Below the pieces are notes generated by a model, which saw nothing but the letters and a program-made list of their open reading frames with translations, searched no databases and was not told the origin of the DNA. From positions 11,727,962 through 11,791,961 of the forward strand of contig NC_067208.1 in the NCBI RefSeq assembly GCF_026262505.1: a stretch of 64,000 bases of DNA, in the 5' to 3' direction. Made by a program: the position numbers and the translations under genes. The stretch is from Trichomonas vaginalis G3 (taxonomy: Eukaryota > Parabasalia > Trichomonadida > Trichomonadidae). Positions within the stretch are counted from its first letter, which is position 1. The number at the start of each line of letters is the position of its first letter. Positions 41,820 through 52,098 of this stretch are shown piece after piece.

Positions 41820-43943
41820 ATGTTCCTGTATTTACTATCTCTGAGAAGAACCATAAATAGCACTCTTAATAATGAGATCAAATCTTGGATCTTAGCATTG
41901 TTTCCTGAATGTAATGATCAAATCCTAGAAAGCAGCTCAGATATAAATAAAAATATTGATATATTTAAAGAGTTGAATGGTAGTGAGTATTCGTGCATAT
42001 ATGGATCATATATTATAGGATCAAATACTTCATTCAAAGCAGATGTTTTTTATCCAAAACTGAATTCGAGCTTAGAAATCTCGATTACGAACAGTACTGT
42101 TGAAAATCCATTCGTTGTTGCAAACAAAATAGATAAAGAAGACATTTATACAGTCATATATGATGTTAAACCATTTTCCAAAGTTTACTGCTCCAATCAA
42201 CTTGAAAGCTGTGAAATTCAGGTATCATTCATTCCACAGCCACATTATATTTCAACGAATATATCAAATAATGGACAAATCATCCAGATTGAAGATGAAA
42301 ATAATGTTTACATTTCTTCGAAAGATGACTTCGCAACAAATGCTAATGTTTCATTAGAAATAACAGATGGATCAATAAAATATCGTTCTATGTCAGTAAT
42401 TCTTGTAGGTGATGATAGAAAATCAATAAAGTACCAGAAGAACTCTGATACAAATGATTTGTTCAACTATGATATAACTGATGCAGAGAATAGATCAAAT
42501 ACGGCTCTATTTTACGTCTCAGCAAAAGATATCAGTTCAATTCTTCCAGCACCAAGTCCTACTCCATCAATCCCTGCAACACCATTTGTAACTGCATACG
42601 AAACACCATTTGAAACTCCTCATGTAACAGCAGTTGAAACACCATATGATACACCGTTTACGACAGCTGTTGAAACTCCGTATGATACTGTTTTTGAAAC
42701 ACCATTTGAGACAGCTTTTGATACACCTTTTGTGACACCATATGAAACACAATTAGAACCAGTATCCGAGACACCATTTGAGACAGCTTTTGATACACCT
42801 TTTGTGACACCATATGAAACACAATTAGAACCAGTATCCGAGACACCATTTGAGACAGCTTTTGATACACCTTTTGTGACACCATATGAAACACAATTAG
42901 AACCAGTATCCGAGACACCATTCAATACAGCAGTCGAAACAGCATATGAAACACCATTCGAAACAGCATTTGAAACAGCTTATGAAACACCATTCGAAAC
43001 AGCATTTGAAACTGCTTATGAAACACCATTCGAAACACCATTCGAAACAGCATTTGAAACTGCTTATGAAACACCATTCGAAACAGCATTCGAAACAGCA
43101 TTTGAAACTGCTTATGAAACACCATTCGAAACAGCATTTGAAACTGCTTATGAAACACCATTCGAAACAGCATTCGAAACTGCTTTTGAAACACCATTCG
43201 AAACACCATTCGAAACTGCTTTTGAAACACCATTCGAAACAGCATCAGAGACACCATTCGAAACTGCTTTTGAAACACCATTCGAAACAGCATTTGAAAC
43301 TGCTTTTGAAACACCATTCAATACAGCGTTCGAGACACCATTCAATACAGCGTTCGAGACACCATTCAATACAGCATTCGAGACACCATTCAATACAGCA
43401 TTTGAGACAGCATTTGAAACTCCATTCAATACTCCATTTGAGACACCATCTAAAACACCTGTAGGTAGTGGAAAAAATTTAAAGCGGATTGAAAATATCA
43501 GATATTCAAACATTAAATTATACGAAAATAATAATGAATCAAATATTACAGAAGCAAATGATAATTATTATCTAGATTTCTTTTTAATTGGTAACCAGAA
43601 TGTATTTAATAAGTTAGAAATTAATGCAGAGAAAGTTGAGGGATCTCAGGCGGCAAAAAATTATTACCCAGGAAACTTCTCAGTTTATGTTAAATCCACT
43701 GATGGTGCAAAGAAGCTTGAAGATTTAAGCAATTTACAACAACAAACTACCATAAAGGATAATGATGATAAGAAGAAAGTGGTATATATTGCAGTATTTG
43801 TATCCGTTTTTGGTGTTCTACTTATAGTTGCAATTATTATCGTTGTTGTCATTTGTCTTAAAAGACGTAACAAGGAAAGTAGTAGTGGTAGTATTATATT
43901 CGATTCGGGTTCTGGCGTAGATATAACTGAAGGTGATTATTAA
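41820..43943 (+). CDS. Surface-type membrane protein with TPFET repeats
   Basis: A 707-residue single-pass protein. The N-terminal about 240 residues are a β-rich domain with a few cysteines and no clear cleavable signal, although the first ten residues are hydrophobic (MFLYLLSL). From about 250 to 550 it is a threonine/proline/glutamate array of four-residue words (TPFE, TAFE, TAYE, TPFN). The array includes three exact 24-residue units TPFETAFDTPFVTPYETQLE... (72 bp each, about 42700-42915). A short β-rich part follows, then a strong membrane helix at about 655-680 (VVYIAVFVSVFGVLLIVAII), a KRR stop and a 25-residue tail. The array would form a long O-glycosylatable stalk outside the cell. 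I infer a surface or endomembrane role; the ligand is unknown. Confidence 0.75.
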   Translation: MFLYLLSLRRTINSTLNNEIKSWILALFPECNDQILESSSDINKNIDIFKELNGSEYSCIYGSYIIGSNTSFKADVFYPKLNSSLEISITNSTVENPFVVANKIDKEDIYTVIYDVKPFSKVYCSNQLESCEIQVSFIPQPHYISTNISNNGQIIQIEDENNVYISSKDDFATNANVSLEITDGSIKYRSMSVILVGDDRKSIKYQKNSDTNDLFNYDITDAENRSNTALFYVSAKDISSILPAPSPTPSIPATPFVTAYETPFETPHVTAVETPYDTPFTTAVETPYDTVFETPFETAFDTPFVTPYETQLEPVSETPFETAFDTPFVTPYETQLEPVSETPFETAFDTPFVTPYETQLEPVSETPFNTAVETAYETPFETAFETAYETPFETAFETAYETPFETPFETAFETAYETPFETAFETAFETAYETPFETAFETAYETPFETAFETAFETPFETPFETAFETPFETASETPFETAFETPFETAFETAFETPFNTAFETPFNTAFETPFNTAFETPFNTAFETAFETPFNTPFETPSKTPVGSGKNLKRIENIRYSNIKLYENNNESNITEANDNYYLDFFLIGNQNVFNKLEINAEKVEGSQAAKNYYPGNFSVYVKSTDGAKKLEDLSNLQQQTTIKDNDDKKKVVYIAVFVSVFGVLLIVAIIIVVVICLKRRNKESSSGSIIFDSGSGVDITEGDY
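42580..43460 (+). repeat. TPFET-coding repeat array
   Basis: 12-bp words such as ACACCATTCGAA, ACAGCATTTGAA and ACTGCTTATGAA tile about 880 bp. Higher-order units include three 72-bp copies starting near 42700, 42772 and 42844, and later 24-bp blocks ACACCATTCAATACAGCGTT. All periods are multiples of three, so copy number can vary in frame. Confidence 0.9.
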
Positions 43944-44874
43944 AACCCTGCTACTTTGTAATATAATAATCTGGCTTGATTTTACTACTTCATTTTATTT
44001 TCCTTTTTATCTGAGTAAAATTTTTTTTATAGGGTTGTTAAAAATATCAAAAATTAGCGTTTTGAAGACACCATGGTGTCTTATAATTTTCCCTTCCTTA
44101 TTGGCGTGTAGAAATAAATGCGCCAATAGATTGAAGAAGAAGAATTGTTTTTCTCTTAATGAACTTTAATCCTTTTGATATAAGAATATTAAAAACATTA
44201 ATATAATTTCGATTTCGGAAATTAAATTTCCAAATTTTTTGTCGATTTCGGAAATAACAGGATCCCGCATCCAACACGCAACAACAAAACACAAAACACA
44301 CTTTTTGGTTCTTTCATCGTTTTAATCGTAATTTGTTATAGACCGAAAATATATTTTTTCGGTTTTCTCTTCAAATAATTGAAAGAATGATACTATTATA
44401 GGTTTATTATATTATATAGCATATAATCATGCTATAGCCGAAAATTATAAGTTTTGAGAAGATTGAATATAACACAAATAAATTTGAATGTAAGTTAAAT
44501 TGCTTGTTGTTTTTAATAGCTATTTAATGAGAAATCCAATATTGCAAAATTCAAATTGAATGATTGAAAGAACAGAAAAAGTCATTCTTTTCAATTTCGA
44601 ATATGTTTCATTGTATTTATAATTATATGGCAAATAAGATATTTAAACTTGATTTTTGAAGGAAAATTCACAAAATTGAATAAATTCAAATAATTTTTAT
44701 TCAAAAATAAACTAGTTATTTGAGTTTAATACTAATTATCTATTCAAACTACAAAGTTTGTAATTTAAAATATTTTGTGAGATCAGATTGAATTAATTCA
44801 AGGTTCTTTTCAATTAATATTAATGACCATATTACGCATTTTCGAACATTCTAAACCAAATATATAAAAATGGG
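43944..44874. other. Gene-free region with small palindromes
   Basis: AT-rich. It holds a perfect 18-bp palindrome AAGACACCATGGTGTCTT (44065-44082), an 8-bp stem TATTGGCG/CGCCAATA just after it (about 44099-44129) and two nearby copies of GATTTCGGAAAT (about 44211 and 44243). No gene seen. Confidence 0.5.
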
Positions 44875-45356
44875 AGACGAATGTTAAATTTGCTAGACAT
44901 GGGGAGTTGTCTGCAAAGTTTTAGCTCTTATCTCTAAAAAAATTAATTTTTAAAAAAATGACCGAATACGTTTCACAGCGAGAAAAAAATAAAAGGCAAG
45001 ATAGAATTTTCTAGACATAAAGAAGTTGTTTACCGAGTTTTAGCTCTTATCTCTAACAAAAAATTAATTTTTAAAAAAATGACCGAATACGTTTCACAGC
45101 GAGAAAAAAATAAAAGGCAAGATAGAATTTTCTAGACATAAAGAAGTTGTTTACCGAGTTTTAGCTCTTATCTCTAACAAAAAATTAATTTTTAAAAAAA
45201 TGACCGAATACGTTTCACAGCGAGAAAAAAATAAAAGGCAAGATAGAATTTTCTAGACATAAAGAAGTTGTTTACCGAGTTTTAGCTCTTATCTCTAACA
45301 AAAAATTAATTTTTAAAAAAATGACCGAATACGTTTCACAGCGAGAAAAAAATAAA
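44875..45356. repeat. 121-bp tandem repeat, about four copies
   Basis: The word GGCAAGATAGAATTTTCTAG recurs at 44995, 45116 and 45237, an exact 121-bp spacing; a diverged unit precedes them. The three later units look almost identical. Each contains ATGACCGAATACGTTTCACA and GAGTTTTAGCTCTTATCTCT. No open frame of interest. It lies directly before the IS481-like transposase gene and could be part of that element or a local satellite. Confidence 0.9.
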
Positions 45357-45525
45357 ACTGTACACTGATTTTCATTTTCATTTCCAGTCACTTTACTTAT
45401 TATTTTTTCTTTTTTTCATTTTAATTATAAATTATTTCATAATACGTTTATTTACGTTACCATTTTCTTTATTCTTTTGAATTCCATACTAGACACTTAT
45501 AGAATATTTTGATTGTTAACGTACT

Positions 45526-45531
45526 TCATTA
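45526..45531 (+). promoter_or_regulatory. Initiator-like TCATTA box
   Basis: TCATTA six bases before the transposase ATG at 45534 fits the trichomonad Inr and supports that start. Confidence 0.45.
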
Positions 45532-45533
45532 AA

Positions 45534-46507
45534 ATGAATCCTTACAAAGGGTATGTCGATCGAATTTACCTAATTGGTATTTCCAATCAGATTGAAGAAG
45601 GTAAAATGACATGGGAAGAAGCTTGCACCCATGTTCCCATCGCCCCAACCCTTCAATCAAATGATTTAAAATATTTAGATGTTTCAAAATCTTTTTTACA
45701 AAATCAATTTAGCTTACAGAATATCCCATTGCCTAAAGGCAAGAAAGGTCGTAGGGTCAATCCCTACGACCAAATCAAAGCTCTTGCTGTGATACATGAC
45801 CACTGGCCTTTCCCTGTGGTCAAACAAAACAATGGAAACGTTTGAAATTACAACAAATTGATGTATCTTATAGAGAAGTACGCAGATACTTCAAAGAAAA
45901 TCATTTCACCAAGACGCGATTAGAGCATGCCGGGCCAGAAACAGCAGTAAGATATTGGGCGCTTTCACCCAATCTTATCTGGCACGCAGATGTTCATTAT
46001 TTTAGGGGTGTTCGTGGCCAGTATATTTATGGCATAATCGACGATTTTAGCCGCAAAGTCCTAGCGTGTATACAAATACCAGATATGCTGGCAGCGACGA
46101 CAGCGAACGTTGCGGCTTCCGCCTTCATTGAATTTGGCGCCCCTTATTGTTTCTGGACCGACAACGGTTCAGAAAATAGGGGCGCCTTTCAAGATCTACT
46201 TGATCTTTGGGGCGTCCAATGGCGGCATACAGATTCTCATTCTCCCTACCAAAATGGGAAGATTGAGAGATTCTGGCCGACATTGGAGCGCTGCCAAAGC
46301 ATTCAGGCTATTCCTGCCTTTATTTGGGAGTACAATAATAACACACCGCATGAAGATCTCCCAATTAATCCATTAACTGGAACAAATTACACGCCAAATC
46401 AAATGTATCAGCTGAAACCGAAATACACAAATGCAGATACAGAAAGGTTGTGGCAAATATGGGATACAGATACAGGCATGACCGCTGTTGACACATTCAC
46501 AGCGTAA
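45534..46507 (+). pseudogene. IS481/IS3-like (rve) transposase, in two overlapping frames
   Basis: A DDE transposase gene starting MNPYKGYVDRIYLIGISNQI. The first about 104 codons end at 45845 and the rest continues in another frame from about 45842, so this copy is frameshifted. The second part has a complete catalytic core: Asp in IWHADVHYF, the strand YIYGIIDDFSRK, Asp in FWTDNGSEN and Glu in GKIERFWPTLE. This spacing and the PYQNGKIERF block are those of IS3/IS481-type integrases rather than Polinton enzymes. Eukaryotic IS481-like (IS481EU) and IS3EU elements are known; assignment to either is inference. It is richer in GC than the Polinton genes and holds strong hairpins (45747-45771; arms at 46136 and 46177). 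I could not find terminal repeats, and it lies between two tandem arrays. Confidence 0.75.
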
Positions 46508-46536
46508 TAATAAACATAATTTTTTAATTTCATTTA

Positions 46537-47682
46537 GTTAGTATACATATCAAGGGTACGGAGGCACTGCGTTCCACCTTACCCATTATATGTGAATTTG
46601 ACACTTTACAAAACCGTTAACATATATTTTACAACACTAACGAATTCACTAACGACTTCACTAATGTTTTCACAAACGACTTCACTACTGTAAAAATAAA
46701 CGTTCTCACTTACAAAAGTATTGCAAAGTTAGTATACATATCAAGGGTACGGAGGCACTGCGTTCCACCTTACCCATTATATGTGAATTTGACACTTTAC
46801 AAAACCGTTAACATATATTTTACAACACTAACGAATTCACTAACGACTTCACTAATGTTTTCACAAACGACTTCACTACTGTAAAAATAAACGTTCTCAC
46901 TTACAAAAGTATTGCAAAGTTAGTATACATATCAAGGGTACGGAGGCACTGCGTTCCACCTTACCCATTATATGTGAATTTGACACTTTACAAAACCGTT
47001 AACATATATTTTACAACACTAACGAATTCACTAACGACTTCACTAATGTTTTCACAAACGACTTCACTACTGTAAAAATAAACGTTCTCACTTACAAAAG
47101 TATTGCAAAGTTAGTATACATATCAAGGGTACGGAGGCACTGCGTTCCACCTTACCCATTATATGTGAATTTGACACTTTACAAAACCGTTAACATATAT
47201 TTTACAACACTAACGAATTCACTAACGACTTCACTAATGTTTTCACAAACGACTTCACTACTGTAAAAATAAACGTTCTCACTTACAAAAGTATTGCAAA
47301 GTTAGTATACATATCAAGGGTACGGAGGCACTGCGTTCCACCTTACCCATTATATGTGAATTTGACACTTTACAAAACCGTTAACATATATTTTACAACA
47401 CTAACGAATTCACTAACGACTTCACTAATGTTTTCACAAACGACTTCACTACTGTAAAAATAAACGTTCTCACTTACAAAAGTATTGCAAAGTTAGTATA
47501 CATATCAAGGGTACGGAGGCACTGCGTTCCACCTTACCCATTATATGTGAATTTGACACTTTACAAAACCGTTAACATATATTTTACAACACTAACGAAT
47601 TCACTAACGACTTCACTAATGTTTTCACAAACGACTTCACTACTGTAAAAATAAACGTTCTCACTTACAAAAGTATTGCAAC
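46537..47682. repeat. 191-bp tandem array, six copies
   Basis: GTTAGTATACATATCAAGGG recurs at 46537, 46728, 46919, 47110, 47301 and 47492, exactly 191 bp apart. The units look identical by eye, indicating very recent amplification or homogenisation. Each has AACGACTTCACTA-type short words and a GGGTACGG...ACCC weak hairpin. The last unit runs into the 3' end of the leftward gene at 47661. Polinton terminal repeats sometimes contain tandem arrays, so this may be the left end of Polinton 2. Confidence 0.93.
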
Positions 47683-47981
47683 TCCTCCCATTGCTGTGCT
47701 TCATATAACAGCTCATAATCTTCTGACTCACTTTCTTCTTCATATAGGTCAAAATCACTGTCATAGTTTATACCTGTAAGTTTTGACAAAGCTAATGAAA
47801 CACGTTTACCGTTTGTATCGTATGCTTGTATAAACTTTCCATTATGCTTGTAGTCATAAACGCTCAAACTAACTTTACCCTTTCTCCCTCGTATCTGATA
47901 GAATGTATTTTCACGAGGAACGAAGAACAAATTCTTGAACTCATGACCGTTGTAGTTTGTTATCTCAATAGTTTTCGTCAT
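47661..47981 (-). CDS. Polinton 2 acidic-tailed small protein
   Basis: A 106-residue protein. The first about 70 residues are β-rich and basic (FYQIRGRKGKVSLSVYDYKHNGKFIQAYDTNGKRVSLA), a pattern seen in small AP2- or repeat-type DNA-binding modules, which is a loose likeness. The tail is very acidic (DLYEEESESEDYELLYEAQQ). The last residues are coded by the end of the 191-bp array. The start follows TTTATTTTTATATAAATG, the motif common in Polinton 1. Function unknown. Confidence 0.5.
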   Translation of the reverse strand: MTKTIEITNYNGHEFKNLFFVPRENTFYQIRGRKGKVSLSVYDYKHNGKFIQAYDTNGKRVSLALSKLTGINYDSDFDLYEEESESEDYELLYEAQQWEELQYFCK

Positions 47982-48047
47982 TTATATAAAAATAAACTTA
48001 AAAATAAAATAAAAAATAAACTTAAAAATTAATGATATCACCACTCC

Positions 48048-48333
48048 CACACGTATGAAAACATAGCGCAAAAATAAATTTAGGTGAAGTGGTGAGATCT
48101 CACCTCTTTTTTCACCTGTTTTTTCACCCACTTGAATTCATTACTTTATAACTCTCTTCCTTGGTTTCTTTTTAGTTGCTTTCTTCACATCTGACACATA
48201 AACGACTTCACTAACGACTTCACTAACGACTTCACTAACGACTTCACACGTATGAAAACATAGCGCAAAAATAAATTTAGGTGAAGTGGTGAGATCTCAC
48301 CTCTTTTTTCACCTGTTTTTTCACCCACTTGAA
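48048..48333. repeat. 88-bp direct duplication with GGTGAGATCTCACC
   Basis: Two copies (about 48048-48136 and 48245-48333) share CACACGTATGAAAACATAGC, AGGTGAAGTGGTGAG and the run TCACCTGTTTTTTCACCC. Between them are several AACGACTTCACT words. The second copy is read as the C-terminal tail of the leftward gene. Confidence 0.85.
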
Positions 48334-48997
48334 AGTCAACTAGTCTGAATTGCATGTCTTTCAAATTATGAGGACTAATGCGAACCCATTTACCTAAATG
48401 AGTTGCTATGACAGGAACGTTTGGAATGAACATTGAATTGACTGCATAACAGAAGGATTTATATTCTACTGAACCTTTACTATTAACTCCTGAAATACCT
48501 GTGACATTAGCTATTTTTGACTCAATGTACAAACAATTACCATAACATACGTATGGAACAGATTTCATCTCAATCGTTTTGTCAATACTTTTCAAAGGAA
48601 ATGTCATATGGTATGCTCCCAGAAGCAATTGAACTCTATGACTCATTCGTGTTATCTTAAACTCCTTCGCATAACTGAACTTCAAAACTCCTGCAATAAG
48701 TTTAACATTCATTAAGTTTTCTTCGTTATCCTTGTTTATTGTAGTATTTATGAGAGCATTTAACACTCCAGCTAATGTTTCCATCTTATATTCTACATTA
48801 TTGTGAAATCTTATTTCGTGCTTCTTTCCATCTATTTCAAGCTCCATGAAATCTGTTTCATCTGTTATAACGAATGAAGCGATAGTATTGAAGTCAACAA
48901 CTCTGAAAGCAAGTGCTTCATTCTGTAGACCTAAGTTTGTTTGAAGCTTTACTGTCCCGTATTCGTTTGGGTCTGTACTTTGCAAATAGAACAACAT
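48185..48997 (-). CDS. Polinton 2 fibre-neighbour protein
   Basis: A 270-residue protein, MLFYLQSTDPNEYGTVKLQT. The body (about 1-225) is β-rich with a central HRVQLLLGAYHMTFP block and a KSVPYVCYGNCLYIES strand. Polinton 1 has a comparable block (PHLRSLLG) in the region just before its own fibre gene. It reads away from the fibre gene with only 17 bases between the two starts, so the pair may share a divergent promoter. The last about 45 residues come from the duplicated repeat and AACGACTTCACT words (VKSLVKSLVKSF) and look acquired. A capsid-vertex or fibre-anchoring role is inference. Confidence 0.55.
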   Translation of the reverse strand: MLFYLQSTDPNEYGTVKLQTNLGLQNEALAFRVVDFNTIASFVITDETDFMELEIDGKKHEIRFHNNVEYKMETLAGVLNALINTTINKDNEENLMNVKLIAGVLKFSYAKEFKITRMSHRVQLLLGAYHMTFPLKSIDKTIEMKSVPYVCYGNCLYIESKIANVTGISGVNSKGSVEYKSFCYAVNSMFIPNVPVIATHLGKWVRISPHNLKDMQFRLVDFQVGEKTGEKRGEISPLHLNLFLRYVFIRVKSLVKSLVKSLVKSFMCQM

Positions 48998-49014
48998 TTT
49001 ATTCTCATTAAAAT

Positions 49015-52000
49015 ATGACTATTGCTGCATATGCGTATGAATCTGACAGAGCTAAACGTTTATATTTTGGTCAATACTCTCTCACACTTACTGACAAATA
49101 TATTGTTATCAGTGATGGAAATACCGAGAAATACATAACATGGAAGGACTATGAAAAGTTTGACCCCATTTTAACTCCATGCACTATGCCATTCATTGTA
49201 AATGGTGAAGTTGTCATGAAGAACGACACAACAGTATATAAGTCTGTTCATGAAGCGTTAGAATATATGTTGAATTATAATCCCGAAAGATTTGACCCAA
49301 GCACTACGCCATGTACAATGCCTTTTATTAAGGATGGTGAAATCGTAAGAGTTCCGAATTCAACGGTTTACACAGCTGTTCAAAACAGTTTACAAAACAT
49401 TTTAGCGAATATCTTTAATTCAGAAACTACAGAAATAAAATTACCATATATAACAGATGCTAAAGAAATTAAATCAAAAACGACAACATTATTTACGTCA
49501 CTTAATGATTTAATGACTTATATCATTAATATTCCTGCACCAACTACAGCATTTGATCCAAACTCGACGGTTTGCAGTGTACCTTTCATAAAGTCGCAAA
49601 CGGACTCTTTGAGTCCTGAAGGTCTTTCAGACCGAAGCGACCAGGGCGAAGCCCATGACAGTTCATTAATTACTTTAAGGGATTCAACAGTTAATGAATC
49701 ATTAAAGGCGTCATTAATGAAAATCATTGATTTTAATTCATTCATGAATACATATAATTCATTCATTAATGTTTCATATGCTTCTAAAGAAGGTGAGCCA
49801 AAAACTATCGATAAAGCGGTGTATGAAATAAAAGCATCAACGACGAAATTGAATTCGTTAACTTTTGACGGTGATAGTTTCGTTAATGACATAACATCGG
49901 GGAAAACAATTTTAACGAAAGAATATTTAAAATCTCATGTTAGTGAGTTCGTTGAAATTGAAAAAGAAGGTGGAATTAAGTTCGATCCACTGAATTTCAT
50001 TTTCAGCTTAGCGAATGCGGGTGTTAGTTTCGCTGAATGGACAACTATACAGAGTGAAATAAATGCAATATGGACATTTTTGGGGTCAAAAGCGGGAATG
50101 GGTGAGCTTGTAAATGCTGCAAGAACATTAGGTGAAACAGGAAATTTTGTAGATGGTTTTAAAAGACTTGTTTCAAATGTTTTAACAAACACAAAGAAAT
50201 TATTTAGATATACCATACATAACGGACGGATTTTCGAACAGGTAGCAACAAACCCTCCGGTTATGGCTGCGTTGATGATGGTTAGAGATATAAAACCACG
50301 TAACGACGGGAACGAAGAACATGAACAACAGAGCCCAACGGGCTCAGAGCCACATAGTGGCGAGGATACTGGTCGGGTTATTCGAGACATTAAAAACGTG
50401 TATCCTGAAGTTATTGATTTATTTAGAGGAGTTAATGATTCAATTTCAAAACATTCTATAACCCTCGATGAAGAGAATAAATTAACAGATTATATATTCG
50501 TCATTATTGCAGAATTAATGAAGAGAATAAATGAAAAAGGAATTGGTGATATCATTAATGTCAGCGATGTAATGATGAAAAGAAATTTTGACTCATTATT
50601 TACAAAACCGAAAACAGAATATAGTCTTTATGACGTAATTACCGAATTAATGAAAAAGATTAATGATAATAAGAGTTCTGGCGGAAGAGTTGAATTAGAA
50701 GTGAATGATGTTAATGAGAAATTAGCCGAAAAAGCAAACAAAAACCACGTTCATTATATAACTTCAGACGAACAGATTATAACGGACTACCATGGATATT
50801 TAACACGAAGTGATGAAGCGAAGACAAAAAATGTTAATGAAAGAAGATATAAATACATTCGTGCTAAAGGTTATGACATAAGCTGTACTGTACAGTATGA
50901 TGTAGCTAAAGCACCAGAAGCATTTGGTTATACCGGTGAAATTTATGCCTCTACTTTCAATGTTAATGGTGTATTAGTTGAACCAAGATTTACTTTGAGA
51001 GTTAAGTCAAAAATAACGTTTGAAGATGCTATTAAAAGTAAAGCTGACAAAGATGAACTTGACGCAACGAACAAAGTTTTGAAATCTCATAAACACAACA
51101 TCTCCGATATAAATGAACTTCAAGCTACATTAGACAGTAAAGCCGACAAGAACCATACACATAAATCCTTCACTACTGTTAGAGCTGATGACATAATATT
51201 GAACTTTGACCTTGGTTCAAGTGCACCTTTAGAGAATCCGAGTACAAGCGTAAAAGATACTCTTAACAATTTAGATAAGAGTTGCAGGAATACCGAAGAT
51301 CATGCCAGAAACTTTGAAGCATATGAACTACCAGCAATGTTAGATAAGAAAGCAGATAAAACTTATGTGGATGCAGAACTAACAAAGAAATTTTCGAAAC
51401 CAGATACAATGACATTTACAACAGAAATTATAAATGGTGAACCAGCAACTCCATTTGAATTTGTTAGAGGTCTTCAACCAGATACTTTTGAATTTTTCTT
51501 GGATAATTCTATTGAACTAACATTACATTATAAAAGTGGAACAAATGCAACATTTCATCCGGGAGATACATTCCAAATGGTATTTAATGACATAAGTTCT
51601 TTAGAATATGTTTATAGAGTTATGAGCATATATGATTTAATATATCCTATAGGAGCTGTTTATACGTCTATGAATCCAATAAATCCAAACACTTTATTTG
51701 GTGGTAGATGGTATGAAATAGTTGACAGTTTTCCATTCTACACTAATACGCAGTCAATGAAGATGGGAGGTTCAAAGAAAATAGGTATTGAAAACCTTCC
51801 TTCACATATGCATAGGTTCAGTGGAAGAACATCTGTGGAAGGAAACCATTCACATTCAATAACAAAAGAGGTTATACAAATCTTGCAGCGGGTTCGGATA
51901 GACAGGGAATGCATAGATATGATATCACAACTGACCCAGTAGATTCAAGCACAGGTATTTTCTGTGGAACCGCAGGAAATCATACACATGTTGTAGCTGG

Positions 52001-52079
52001 TATTACAGACCCAGCAGGTAATGGAAAAGATTATATGCCTCCTTATATAACAATACACGCTTGGATACGAGTTGGTTAA
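49015..52079 (+). pseudogene. Polinton 2 tail-fibre-like gene, broken near its end
   Basis: A long fibre gene of about 1,000 codons. It opens MTIAAYAYESDRAKRLYFGQ and has N-terminal tandem units of the form FDP.(T/S)TPCTMPFI..GE...........Y..... (three or more copies). A stalk with coiled-coil-like KADKTYVDAELTKK repeats follows, and an H-x-H knot before the tip. The tip begins YPIGAVYTSMNPINPNTLFG and has a GGSKKIGIENLPSHMH block, the same phage gp10/tail-fibre end as in Polinton 1. Several GC-rich hairpins lie in the frame (49602-49654, 50331-50361). It looks broken, with about one break. A receptor-binding fibre is the inferred role. Confidence 0.8.
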
Positions 52080-52098
52080 AATCTTTAACTTTACATAA

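Noticed and set aside
42620-43513. Several long frames in and against the TPFET repeat
   Set aside because: A repeat with a period that is a multiple of three leaves several frames open. Only the 41820-43943 frame has domains at both ends.
46537-47682. CRISPR array
   Set aside because: The repeat unit is 191 bp and fully tandem, with no unique spacers between short repeats and no cas genes; the setting is eukaryotic.
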